In this document: positions 30,314-37,163 of the stretch, piece by piece
Layout of the letters: every line of letters starts with the position of its first letter
Position numbering within the stretch: position 1 is the first letter of the stretch
From: Saprospiraceae bacterium
Lineage (GTDB): Bacteria; Bacteroidota; Bacteroidia; Chitinophagales; Saprospiraceae
Length of the DNA stretch: 37,163 nucleotides
Reading direction: 5' to 3'
Assembly (NCBI GenBank): GCA_016787345.1
Contig: JAEUUU010000101.1
Span: 1 to 37,163, forward strand
Position numbers and translations under genes: made by a program
The notes under the pieces: generated by a model
What the model was told of the DNA's origin: nothing
What the model saw: the letters and a program-made list of their open reading frames with translations, nothing else
The model's database searches: none

Positions 30314-32566
30314 TCAAACATTCAGCCAGTACACGACCTTCAGCACCACCGCCCGGTTTTTGGGCGTAAAGAAGCGCACGGAAGTATTTTCGATGTTTTC
30401 TGCAAAGGAATTGTCGGTATACACCAGAAAAACATCCGAAACCGGGGCAAAACGCCATTGCAGGCGGGTATTGATGTTAAAGTTGTTGTCCTGGGTATTC
30501 CATTGAAAAAAAGCGCTGGCAAAGAAGTTGCGGGTAAAAGCCAGCTCGGTACGCGCCCCGACCAGCCAAAGGTCGTCGGAGGCATAAGGGGCCGGAAGTT
30601 GGATGTTGTTGTAGGAATAGGTGAGCGCGAAGGTACCGTAGGGCTGCAAGCGGTAAATAAACTCGCCGACGGCCGAAAAAATATCGCCGTTGAAGAACTC
30701 GCCGGCAAACAACTCCACACTCGCCTGAAAATCCTTGCTCGGCCCCGTCGTGGCATCGAGCCAGACACCGGAATAGGAGTAGCCTCCGACGGGCAGTTCG
30801 GCTGCGTCCTGATTGCTGGGGTCGAAAGGTTCGAAGAGGTAGGTAAACTGGTTGTTGAAACCCAGACTGATCTCTGCCTGGCTTTTGGTAGCCAGCCAGA
30901 TTGAGGCGCTCAGGTCGCGGTCGGTTTCCTTGAATTTGAGGCTGTATGTCATGTCGCCGTCGAGGCTAAGGCCCCAGGTGTTGATCCAGCGATGTTTGGG
31001 GTAAAAGGTCCAGCCGACGCCCGGGAAGAAGCTCTGGAAGCCTTTGCGCGGTATAAAGCCTGCGTCGGAGGTGTAGAAACTGTCGACCATCATGTAGCCC
31101 GTCCGGGCGCTCAGGTGGCGGTCGTTATAGCCGAGAAAATGCGCCAGCGTCTGGCCGCGTCGTCTTTCATCGGGTGAAAAGGAGCGGTGATAGTACCATT
31201 CACCCTCCCAGCGGTTGTCGCGCGAGTACAGGTTGTATTCCAGGCCGGCCACCCGGTTCCAGGGTTGGAAGCCTGCTTTTTGCGACTCGGAGAGCGGGTT
31301 GAGAAAATTTTCCTTGTCGACAAAAATGGCGCTCAGCGCCGAGCGGCCGAATACCTTTTTCTGCACGGTCGCCACGGTGAAATTGGCGGCCGGCAACACG
31401 TTGGCACTGTCCCAACTGACCTTGGCCGTCTGCATATTGAGCAAGCCTACCCGCCAATCGTCGGTGATTTTGCCGCTGAGGCGGGCGCCGGCGATGATGG
31501 GCACGGTTTCGGTGCGGCGTTGGACGGGATTGAAGCCCAGTCCGATGCGGCGGGAAAAAAACGGTCGCGCATTGGGAAACCCGAACATGGCGAACAGGTC
31601 GCGGTTTTCGAGAAAAAACTGGCGTCTTTCGGGGAAAAACAATTCAAAACGGCTCAGGTTGGTCACCTGGCGATCCACCTCCACCTGCGAAAAATCGGGG
31701 TTGATGGTCAGGTCGAGGTTGAGCGCCGGCGTCAGTCCGATCTTGGCGTCGCCGCCCGCGCCGCCGTCCCAGTCGGTGTTTTTTCGGATCAGTTCCTGGC
31801 TGGTATTGTCGCGGACGTAGTTCACGTCGGTGCGTGCGGTGGCATAGGGGATGAGGGCGATATTGGCGCCGGGTTTGGGCGGCGGCGCGTCCCAGCGCAG
31901 CGGACCGGCGAAGGCGATGTTGTTGGGGCTGAATTGTTGCGGTACAGGCTGCCAGCAGCTTACTTCCCAGTTTTTCAGGCGGGTGCGCACGAAATTGACG
32001 CGCCAGCTGTTTTCACCCGCGGCCACCTTGTACCGCAGGGTTTTGAAGGGGATGGCCATCTCGACGATCCAGCGGTCGGGCAGGTTTTGAATAGCCGAAC
32101 TCCAGCGGTTGTCCCATTCAAAGGAGGTTGTCTGGCCGTTGTCGATCAGGGCTTCGCGTTGTACGTTGAGCGGATTGACGCCGAAGAAAAAACCGTTCAG
32201 GCCGTCTTTGTAAGGGTCGATCAACACGTTGAGGGCGTCGGAGGTGCCGGCGGCGAAATCGCGTTTGAGGCTCTGCACGGTATAGTCTTCGGGGGCTTGC
32301 CAGCACACGGCGCCCACGTACAGGTATTGATCATCGAAACACACGCGGATTTCGGTGCGGGCGGTCGCCAGTCCGGTATCGACCGGGAACTGCCGCCGGA
32401 AATCGGTGGCGACCTGGGCTTCCTGCCAGGCCGCTTCGTTGAGGGCGCCGTCAAGCAGGATGGGTGTGGAGGTTTTGCGGATGTCGAGTGATTTGACAGG
32501 TAGGGGTTCCTGCGCAGCAAGCAGACTGCTCCATACGAGCAACAGAGAGAGTAGGGTAGTTTTCAT
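30314..32566 (-). CDS. DUF5916 outer-membrane protein with CBM9-like N-terminus
   Basis: 750 aa. Signal peptide 1-18 (TLLSLLLVWSSLLAAQ). Residues about 30-215 are a carbohydrate-binding-module-family-9-like beta sandwich: ILLDGALNEAAWQEAQVATDF, ICVCFDD-like strand EIRVCFDDQYLYVGAVCW, and WIVEMAIPFKTLRY. About 225-750 is the DUF5916 region: DAKIGLTPALNLDLTINPDFSQVEVDRQVTN, FFPERRQFFLENRDLF, SRRIGLG, then alternating amphipathic strands (GWTFYPKHRWINTWGLSLDGD, ISLGFNNQFTYLF, FALTYSYNNIQLP, TRLQWRFAPVSDVFLVYTDN) ending in a Bacteroidota barrel-like tail (VVLKVVYWLNV). Probably an outer-membrane barrel with a periplasmic or surface sugar-binding domain; the ligand is unknown. No SusC/SusD partner is nearby. 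Confidence 0.87.
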   Translation of the reverse strand: MKTTLLSLLLVWSSLLAAQEPLPVKSLDIRKTSTPILLDGALNEAAWQEAQVATDFRRQFPVDTGLATARTEIRVCFDDQYLYVGAVCWQAPEDYTVQSLKRDFAAGTSDALNVLIDPYKDGLNGFFFGVNPLNVQREALIDNGQTTSFEWDNRWSSAIQNLPDRWIVEMAIPFKTLRYKVAAGENSWRVNFVRTRLKNWEVSCWQPVPQQFSPNNIAFAGPLRWDAPPPKPGANIALIPYATARTDVNYVRDNTSQELIRKNTDWDGGAGGDAKIGLTPALNLDLTINPDFSQVEVDRQVTNLSRFELFFPERRQFFLENRDLFAMFGFPNARPFFSRRIGLGFNPVQRRTETVPIIAGARLSGKITDDWRVGLLNMQTAKVSWDSANVLPAANFTVATVQKKVFGRSALSAIFVDKENFLNPLSESQKAGFQPWNRVAGLEYNLYSRDNRWEGEWYYHRSFSPDERRRGQTLAHFLGYNDRHLSARTGYMMVDSFYTSDAGFIPRKGFQSFFPGVGWTFYPKHRWINTWGLSLDGDMTYSLKFKETDRDLSASIWLATKSQAEISLGFNNQFTYLFEPFDPSNQDAAELPVGGYSYSGVWLDATTGPSKDFQASVELFAGEFFNGDIFSAVGEFIYRLQPYGTFALTYSYNNIQLPAPYASDDLWLVGARTELAFTRNFFASAFFQWNTQDNNFNINTRLQWRFAPVSDVFLVYTDNSFAENIENTSVRFFTPKNRAVVLKVVYWLNV

Positions 32567-32605
32567 ACGCCGAATTTGGCGGCGAAAGTAGAAAAAAGCC
32601 CGTAC

Positions 32606-32664
32606 TCGCTGGCGCGGGGCTCCGCCCCGTGCCAGGCATCCAAAGGGCTTGGCCCTTCAAAAGG
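32606..32664 (-). repeat. GC-rich double-hairpin repeat, copy 3 (inverted)
   Basis: cgctggcgcggggctccgcc and aagggcttggccctt: the reverse-complement counterpart of the units at 14610 and 14866, about 40 bases upstream of the DUF5916 start codon. It opens the first of two 252-base direct copies that repeat at a 257-base interval. Confidence 0.85.
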
Positions 32665-32679
32665 ACCGGTAAATTATTA

Positions 32680-32755
32680 GACAGGATCAACAAGATATAC
32701 AGGATTTGACCTTGCGGCGAAGCCGCCTTATCCTGTTAATCTTGTTAATCCTGTC
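32680..32755. repeat. 76-nt 'gacaggat...atcctgtc' hairpin element, copy A
   Basis: Left arm gacaggatcaacaagat, right arm cttgttaatcctgtc, inner hairpin gcggcgaagccgc. Same length and design as 14775-14850, followed by an A-tract and 'actgtcc'. Confidence 0.85.
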
Positions 32756-32773
32756 CAACAAAAAAAAACTGTC

Positions 32774-32857
32774 CTACTGCTCCCGCATCAGCACAACCCC
32801 CGGAAACTGCGCGTCGTGGGTGCGCAATTCGGAAGGCCGCCCGTCGGGGAATTTGGC
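32774..32857 (-). pseudogene. Duplicated 3'-end fragment of the EAD11 gene
   Basis: Encodes the final 27 codons and the stop of the gene at 33031 (AKFPDGRPSELRTHDAQFPG and on to MREQ), with two amino-acid differences from the intact gene (Ala to Pro, Ile to Val). It has no start and joins GC-rich repeat sequence at its upstream end. It is exactly 257 bases from the original. Confidence 0.88.
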
Positions 32858-32862
32858 TCGGA

Positions 32863-32921
32863 TCGCTGGCGCGGGGCTCCGCCCCGTGCCAGGCATCCAA
32901 AGGGCTTGGCCCTTCAAAAGG
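32863..32921 (-). repeat. GC-rich double-hairpin repeat, copy 4 (inverted)
   Basis: Second copy within the 257-base-period duplication and, over the visible palindromes, identical to copy 3 at 32606. Confidence 0.85.
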
Positions 32922-32936
32922 ACCGGTAAATTATTA

Positions 32937-33012
32937 GACAGGATCAACAAGATTTACAGGATTCGACCTTGCGGCGAAGCCGCCTTATCCTGTTAATCTT
33001 GTTAATCCTGTC
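32937..33012. repeat. 76-nt 'gacaggat...atcctgtc' hairpin element, copy B
   Basis: Differs from copy A by only a couple of bases (agatttac / agatatac; attcgacc / atttgacc). It lies 18 bases after the EAD11 gene stop in that gene's orientation and could end its transcript. The 464-base interval 32567-33030 contains only these repeats, the gene fragment and the short leader of the DUF5916 gene. Confidence 0.85.
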
Positions 33013-33030
33013 CAACTAAAAAAAACTGTC

Positions 33031-33756
33031 CTACTGCTCCCGCATCAGCACAATCCCCGCAAACTGCGCGTCGTGGGTGCGCAATTCGGAAGGCCGCCCG
33101 TCGGGGAATTTGGCACTGATAAAATACACCACATCGCGGCCACCTATTTGCGAAATGACGTTTTCGCCCTCAATGCGGCCGGTGCCTGAGTCGGGCGCCC
33201 CGACCACCCGCCAGATATAAGAGTGGCCGTTTTGATCGATCTGGTAAACCAGCGGCGGGTGATTGGTCAGCCAGATGCCGTTGATGTCGATGACTTTTTC
33301 AACTATTGTGGGGGGCGACTCGGGCGGGATATAACCATTGCCTCCATCCGGGGAGGGCGGCGGTTGCGGCGTTCGGAACAGCATGAACAGGACAAGCAGC
33401 GCGCCGATGCCGATCAGGATATACAACCAAGGTTGTTTTCCCTTTTCTGGTGCTGCAGGCCGATTGTCGGGCGGTGAATCGAGGGGTGCTTGCGCCGCTT
33501 TGCCGGTTTCCATCTCGTCGATGAGGTTGAGCAGCGCCGAGGTGAGCAGGGTATTTTCCTTCCGCACTTCGTCGGCCGACAGTGCACCGAGGCTTTCTTT
33601 GTGTTTAAAGTCTTCGAAGCGGCGGTTGAGGATAATCAGGTCGTCACGCAAACGCTGGTTGTGCCCCTCGCCTTCCTGCACGCGGTTGAAAAGCGCTTGC
33701 ATCGCGCCATTCACATCGTTGTGCCAGATCAGGTTGCGGATGTCTTGCAGATTCAT
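33031..33756 (-). CDS. EAD11-type effector-associated domain protein with one membrane helix
   Basis: 241 aa. Residues 1-82 match the pattern of effector-associated domain 11: a helical bundle starting MNLQDIRNLIWHNDVNGAMQ, ALFNRV, IILNRRFEDFKHKESLGALS and ending TSALLNLIDEME. EADs are small death-fold-like adaptors that link sensor and effector proteins in bacterial conflict systems. A Pro-rich linker leads to a transmembrane helix at about 110-127 (LYILIGIGALLVLFMLF), a second Pro-rich spacer, and an extracytoplasmic beta-rich domain at about 150-241 (DINGIWLTNHPPLVYQIDQN, GRDVVYFISAKFPDG), which looks like a small lipocalin-like sheet but is not a family I can name. It probably passes a signal across the inner membrane. 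It is divergent from the FGS/caspase gene cluster, with 115 bases between. Its 3' end is duplicated downstream. Confidence 0.8.
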   Translation of the reverse strand: MNLQDIRNLIWHNDVNGAMQALFNRVQEGEGHNQRLRDDLIILNRRFEDFKHKESLGALSADEVRKENTLLTSALLNLIDEMETGKAAQAPLDSPPDNRPAAPEKGKQPWLYILIGIGALLVLFMLFRTPQPPPSPDGGNGYIPPESPPTIVEKVIDINGIWLTNHPPLVYQIDQNGHSYIWRVVGAPDSGTGRIEGENVISQIGGRDVVYFISAKFPDGRPSELRTHDAQFAGIVLMREQ

Positions 33757-33871
33757 GTGGTTCGTGTTTTTCAGATTGAAGGATGTCCAAAATTAAAGAC
33801 CCTTATATCGTCCGTACAATGATATGGAGCAGGCAAAAGCTTTTATTTTGCCCTTTACAAGCTCGTTTGTT

Positions 33872-34729
33872 ATGATTTATATCACTCAACTTTTTTTCAT
33901 CCTGTTCGGGAGTGTATCGGGTATGGGTTCGTCGCATAATACGTTGCCCCTTTCCGAACCCGATATGGTACTTGTCGCCGGCGGCGCCTTCACCATGGGC
34001 TGCAAAGACGGCCGCGACAGCACTTGTTTCAATGACGAAAAACCCGCTCACCGCGTTACCCTGCGCGATTTTTACATCGGGCGCTACGAAGTGACCAATG
34101 CCGAGTATTGCCGGTTTTTGAATGAAAAAGAGAATCAAAAAGAAGGCGTAGCCGAATGGATTGATCTTACAGGGCGTTTCAACGATGAAAAATGTCGGAT
34201 CAGTAAAAACGAAAACCTGTTTACCGTGGATACTGGTTACGAGAATCATCCGGTGATTTACGTTTCCTGGTACGGCGCCGCCGCCTATTGCGCCTGGTTG
34301 TCGCAACAAACCGGCCAGAACTACCGCCTTCCCACCGAGGCGGAATGGGAGTTCGCGGCGCGTGGCGGAAGCAAAACCCGTAATTATCTTTATGCCGGCA
34401 GCAACACCCTCGACGAGGTGGCCTGGCACAGAGTGAACAGCAATGGCCAAATCCAAGCCGTGGGGGCCAAAAAAGCCAATGAACTGGATCTTTTCGATCT
34501 CAGCGGCAACGTGTGGGAATGGTGCGCCGACGATTGGCACGGTGACTACAAGGGCGCCCCGGCCAACGGCGGCGGCTGGATACAAAGCCCCGACCGCGGC
34601 GCCAACCGGGTGATTCGCGGCGGCGGTTGGAACTTCGAGCCGAAGCGTTGCCGCGCTGCTGTCCGCTACTACGTCGGGCCGCAGAGCCGCAGCAGCGATG
34701 TCGGCTTCCGTGTCGCCCGACAGGATTAA
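33872..34729 (+). CDS. FGE-sulfatase-fold (FGS) protein 1
   Basis: 285 aa from the ATG at 33872 (MIYITQLFFILFGSVSG), aligned with the starts of the two following paralogues; a longer start at 33824 adds MEQAKAFILPFTSSFV and would give a stronger signal peptide, so it remains possible. After the hydrophobic N-terminus the FGE-sulfatase (SUMF1-like) domain runs to the end: MVLVAGGAFTMGCKDG, GRYEVTNAEYCRFLNE, VIYVSWYGAAAYCAWLS, RLPTEAEWEFAARGG, FDLSGNVWEWCADDW, RVIRGGGWNF and VGFRVARQD. Of the two copper-binding cysteines of true formylglycine-generating enzymes (GGSxxC....C), the first is Phe and only the second position is Cys (GGGWNFEPKRC). A Cys-x7-Cys pair near the N-terminus is shared with the paralogues and suggests a disulfide outside the cytoplasm. 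Probably a binding rather than catalytic protein. Confidence 0.87.
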   Translation: MIYITQLFFILFGSVSGMGSSHNTLPLSEPDMVLVAGGAFTMGCKDGRDSTCFNDEKPAHRVTLRDFYIGRYEVTNAEYCRFLNEKENQKEGVAEWIDLTGRFNDEKCRISKNENLFTVDTGYENHPVIYVSWYGAAAYCAWLSQQTGQNYRLPTEAEWEFAARGGSKTRNYLYAGSNTLDEVAWHRVNSNGQIQAVGAKKANELDLFDLSGNVWEWCADDWHGDYKGAPANGGGWIQSPDRGANRVIRGGGWNFEPKRCRAAVRYYVGPQSRSSDVGFRVARQD

Positions 34730-34782
34730 AGAGACCGCTCCGGCTCAAAAGCCTCTATTTTACCACTTTAACCTTAGTTTTT

Positions 34783-35640
34783 ATGACCTACATCACCCTA
34801 TTGTTTTTCATGCTGTACGGGAGCGTACAGGGTACCGTTTTGCCAAATCAAATGTCGACCGTTGCCGAGCCTGAGATGGTACTTGTGTCGGGCGGCACTT
34901 ATATCATGGGATGTTATCCGGGCCGCGATACCCTTTGTTATGGCGAAGAAAAACCCAGTTGTTATGTATCCATCAGCGATTTTTACATGGGTCGCTATGA
35001 AGTGACCAACGCGGAGTATTGCCGGTTTCTGAATGAAAAAGGCAATCAGACAGAAGCGGGCGAGGTATGGACCAAATTAATGGTACCGAATGACGAAGAG
35101 ATTTGCCGCGTCAGTAAAAAAGGCGAGCGTTTCGTTGTGGAAAAAGGTTATGAAAATCACCCGATTATATTTGTCAACTGGTATGGCGCGACAGCCTATT
35201 GCGCCTGGTTGGCAGAAACAACCGGAAAAGCCTACCGATTGCCTTCCGAGGCGGAGTGGGAGTACGCCGCACGGGGCGGTAATAAGTCCGGAAATTTCCG
35301 TTATTCCGGCAGCAACAACATGGAAGAAGTAGCCTGGTGCGAGGCCAACAGCGGCAACAGAGTACACGCAGTCGGTGGTAAAAAGCCCAATGAATTGGGT
35401 ATCTGCGACATGACAGGCAACGTCTGTGAATGGTGCGCCGACGACTGGTATTCCTTCCTGCAACACGCTCCGCAACATGGCAAGGCTTATGTGGAAAGCC
35501 CACAGCGCAACGTAGGCCGGGTATATCGCGGCGGCGCTTACGCGACTTCGCCGCGTGCCATGCGTCTTTCGCATCGCGCACACGCTGCGCCCGTCAATTC
35601 TAGTCGCGGGGTGGGTTTTCGGCTGGCGCTATCCAACTGA
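34783..35640 (+). CDS. FGE-sulfatase-fold (FGS) protein 2
   Basis: 285 aa from the ATG at 34783 (MTYITLLFFMLYGSVQG), 53 bases after FGS1. The frame is open upstream to an ATG at 34627 inside FGS1, which is not credible as a start. Same layout as FGS1: MVLVSGGTYIMGCYPG, GRYEVTNAEYCRFLNEK, IIFVNWYGATAYCAWLAE, RLPSEAEWEYAARGG, CDMTGNVCEWCADDW and RVYRGGAYATS. Both positions of the FGE copper-site cysteines are replaced (Thr and Met in GGAYATSPRAM), so it cannot act as a classical formylglycine-generating enzyme. The N-terminal hydrophobic stretch has no preceding basic residue in this start; export is likely but its type (signal peptide or anchor) is uncertain. Probably co-transcribed with FGS1. 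Confidence 0.87.
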   Translation: MTYITLLFFMLYGSVQGTVLPNQMSTVAEPEMVLVSGGTYIMGCYPGRDTLCYGEEKPSCYVSISDFYMGRYEVTNAEYCRFLNEKGNQTEAGEVWTKLMVPNDEEICRVSKKGERFVVEKGYENHPIIFVNWYGATAYCAWLAETTGKAYRLPSEAEWEYAARGGNKSGNFRYSGSNNMEEVAWCEANSGNRVHAVGGKKPNELGICDMTGNVCEWCADDWYSFLQHAPQHGKAYVESPQRNVGRVYRGGAYATSPRAMRLSHRAHAAPVNSSRGVGFRLALSN

Positions 35641-35803
35641 AAAACCGTCTGAAAATTCTTTGGGATAATGAAAAACACCTGGTGGCGGTTTGAACAGTCC
35701 GGACGACACGGCTCACCCGCTGCCAACCCCTGCGTCAGTTTGCCCGTGCAATGATGCTGGACTAGGGAACGACTTACCTTGCCCTTCAATACCAGACCTA
35801 TTG

Positions 35804-36682
35804 ATGATGATTTTTGTCGCTTATTTATTCTTCATGCTGTTTTCTCTGAATGAGAATTTCCTCGACACGGCTTCGAATAGCTCATCTGCTGAAATCGACC
35901 CTGCTCCCAAAATGGTTTTCATTTCCGGCGGTATATTCAGCATGGGCTGTATGGCGACCGCAAGCGCCGACTGCTACAAGGATGAAAAGCCGGCGCATAC
36001 GGTCGAGGTTCCCGGTTTTTACCTCGGTCGATATGAAGTGACCAATGCGGAATACTGCCGGTTTTTGAATGACCCTGATATACGGAAACTCGATGTCAAG
36101 GAATGGATAGACCCGGAAAGCGGCAATACTGCAACGCAGGAAAAATGCAGGATTTTCAAATCGGGCGATACTTTCCGGGTTCAGAAGGGCTTTGATAATT
36201 ATCCGGTAATCTTTGTCTCCTGGAACGGCGCCGTTGCTTACTGTGAATGGTTGAGCAGGAAAAAAGGCAAAAAATACCGACTCCCGACCGAGGCAGAATG
36301 GGAGTTTGCGGCCAGGGGCGGTACCCGGTCAAAATCTTACGTGTTTTCCGGTAGCGATCAGTTGGAAGCAGTCGCCTGGTACAAAGAAAACAGCGGCGGC
36401 AAATTGCACCCCGTTGGAGAAAAACAAGCCAATGAAATCGGTTTGTTTGATCTGACCGGCAATGCCTGGGAGTGGTGCGCCGACGACTGGCACGACAATT
36501 ACCAGGGCGCCCCTGCTGATGGCAGCGCCTGGCTCAAACAACCCTATCGCGCGGGGTTCAGGGTGCTGCGGGGCGGTTTTTACAACGGGAATTACAGAAC
36601 CTCCCGTGTCACGGTTCGCTGGGGACATATTCCTTCGGGAAAAATGGCCGTCACTTCCTTTCGGTTGGCTCGGGAGAAGTAG
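35804..36682 (+). CDS. FGE-sulfatase-fold (FGS) protein 3
   Basis: 292 aa from the ATG at 35804 (a second ATG follows directly at 35807); the hydrophobic start MMIFVAYLFFMLFSLNENF aligns with FGS1 and FGS2. The domain runs MVFISGGIFSMGCMAT, GRYEVTNAEYCRFLND, VIFVSWNGAVAYCEWLSRK, RLPTEAEWEFAARGG, FDLTGNAWEWCADDW and RVLRGGFYNG. The positions of both FGE copper-site cysteines are replaced (Gly and Ser in GGFYNGNYRTS). It is the most diverged of the three. The 163-base gap before it (35641-35803) is larger than the other gaps in the cluster and may hold its own promoter; I found no convincing box pair. The caspase gene follows 67 bases later. Confidence 0.86.
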   Translation: MMIFVAYLFFMLFSLNENFLDTASNSSSAEIDPAPKMVFISGGIFSMGCMATASADCYKDEKPAHTVEVPGFYLGRYEVTNAEYCRFLNDPDIRKLDVKEWIDPESGNTATQEKCRIFKSGDTFRVQKGFDNYPVIFVSWNGAVAYCEWLSRKKGKKYRLPTEAEWEFAARGGTRSKSYVFSGSDQLEAVAWYKENSGGKLHPVGEKQANEIGLFDLTGNAWEWCADDWHDNYQGAPADGSAWLKQPYRAGFRVLRGGFYNGNYRTSRVTVRWGHIPSGKMAVTSFRLAREK

Positions 36683-36723
36683 GGTGGAAAATCCGGACTG
36701 CGCGCGCCAAAGCGTATAAATGT

Positions 36724-36731
36724 TAAATTTG
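36724..36731 (+). promoter_or_regulatory. Possible -7 promoter element of the caspase gene
   Basis: taaatttg is an exact match to TAnnTTTG, 24 bases before the ATG at 36756. No clear TTTG lies 17-21 bases upstream (only actg near 36700). If real, the caspase is made independently of the FGS genes with a very short leader. Confidence 0.4.
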
Positions 36732-36755
36732 CGCATCCATCCCTGCTCGATGACC

Positions 36756-37163
36756 ATGAAACTCCTCCGCCCCCTCCTTCTCCTTCTTACCCTCTGTCTG
36801 GCCGCCTCTTCTCCCGCTCCCCTGCGCCTGCGCGCGGGCAAGGATTTCGCCTTGTTCTTCGCCGTGCGCGATTACCAGCACTGGCAGCGACTGCCGGGTA
36901 CGGTGAGCGACGCCAACCGCCTGGCCACCGAGCTGCAAAACCAGTACGGCTTCGAGGCCAAGGTGTATGAAAACAAAACCCGGACAGAAATTCTGTCGAT
37001 CATCGGCGAGTACAAACGCCGTACCTATGAGGCCGACGCCCAGTTGCTGGTGTTTTTCGGCGGACACGGCTACTACGACGGACAGTGTACGGGCTATTTC
37101 GTGCCGCGCGACGGCCTGCCCAACGACCCCGACGGCACCTCTTACCTGAGTTTTGCCGACCTG
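36756..37163 (+). CDS. Secreted caspase-fold (peptidase C14-like) protease, C-terminus cut by window edge
   Basis: 136 codons are visible from the ATG at 36756 (another in-frame ATG is two codons earlier at 36750). Residues 1-18 are a signal peptide (KLLRPLLLLLTLCLAAS). The caspase/metacaspase p20 core begins at about residue 30: DFALFFAVRDYQHWQRLPGTVSDANRL is the first strand and helix, TELQNQYGFEAKVYEN the second unit, and QLLVFFGGHGYYDG carries the catalytic His near residue 103. FVPRDG follows as in related proteins. The catalytic Cys should lie about 40-50 residues beyond the edge and cannot be checked. It is the last gene of the FGS cluster within the window. With export signals on both caspase and FGS proteins, the module seems to work in the periplasm or outside the cell. 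Confidence 0.85.
   Translation, partial: MKLLRPLLLLLTLCLAASSPAPLRLRAGKDFALFFAVRDYQHWQRLPGTVSDANRLATELQNQYGFEAKVYENKTRTEILSIIGEYKRRTYEADAQLLVFFGGHGYYDGQCTGYFVPRDGLPNDPDGTSYLSFADL

Noticed and set aside
35739-35781. tttg ... taccttg as a promoter before FGS3
   Set aside because: The -7 box is imperfect and the 32-base spacing is far outside the normal range.
33872-36682. FGS genes as variable proteins of a diversity-generating retroelement
   Set aside because: No reverse transcriptase, no template-repeat copy of the FGS 3' ends and no adenine-rich (AAC/AAT) codon runs near the RGG motif in this window.

Overview
This is a G+C-rich window from a bacterium of the phylum Bacteroidota, most probably the Saprospiria (Saprospiraceae or a relative). 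The indications are type IX secretion (T9SS) C-terminal sorting domains, families largely confined to this phylum (DUF3667, DUF4105, DUF5916, DUF6249, EAD11), Bacteroidota-type promoters (TTTG / TAnnTTTG) and phylum-typical dispersed repeats. The assignment rests on family recognition by eye. No rRNA, tRNA, CRISPR array, integrase or transposase was seen.

Layout. 1-7.4 kb: a large T9SS-exported surface protein cut by the left edge; a helical protein of unknown function; an ECF sigma factor with a TPR-bearing anti-sigma factor; and a tail-fibre-like protein with an endosialidase-type chaperone domain plus a T9SS signal. 7.7-14.6 kb: a three-gene unit in which a secreted, membrane-anchored TPR-CHAT protease lies between two extracellular proteins that share PKD-like and 'SHDPN' segments. 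14.6-14.9 kb: a cluster of palindromic repeats with a duplicated gene end. 14.9-20.3 kb (minus strand): an M1/M61-like metallopeptidase, gatB, and two DUF3667 zinc-ribbon membrane proteins. 20.4-25.5 kb (plus strand): a CtlX-type amidinohydrolase, a small membrane protein, a TetR regulator with a visible promoter and operator, an alpha/beta hydrolase preceded by octamer repeats, a SerA-like dehydrogenase and a WD40 protein. 25.5-32.6 kb (minus strand): envelope genes, namely DUF4105, DUF4112, two tandem glucosaminidase-LysM proteins and a DUF5916 protein. 32.6-33.0 kb: a second repeat cluster in which the end of the next gene is duplicated. 33.0-37.2 kb: an EAD11 transmembrane protein divergent from three tandem FGE-sulfatase-fold (FGS) proteins and a secreted caspase-fold protease cut by the right edge.

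The two protease-centred modules are the most interesting content. Both place a caspase-clan (CD) protease outside the cytoplasm next to exported adaptor or ligand-like proteins. The right-hand one combines EAD, FGS and caspase parts known from bacterial conflict or programmed-death systems, but the three FGS proteins appear to lack the copper-binding cysteine pair of true formylglycine-generating enzymes. The two repeat clusters are the main non-genic signal: the same composite palindromic element sits at the 3' ends of unrelated genes and in two cases has duplicated the gene end.
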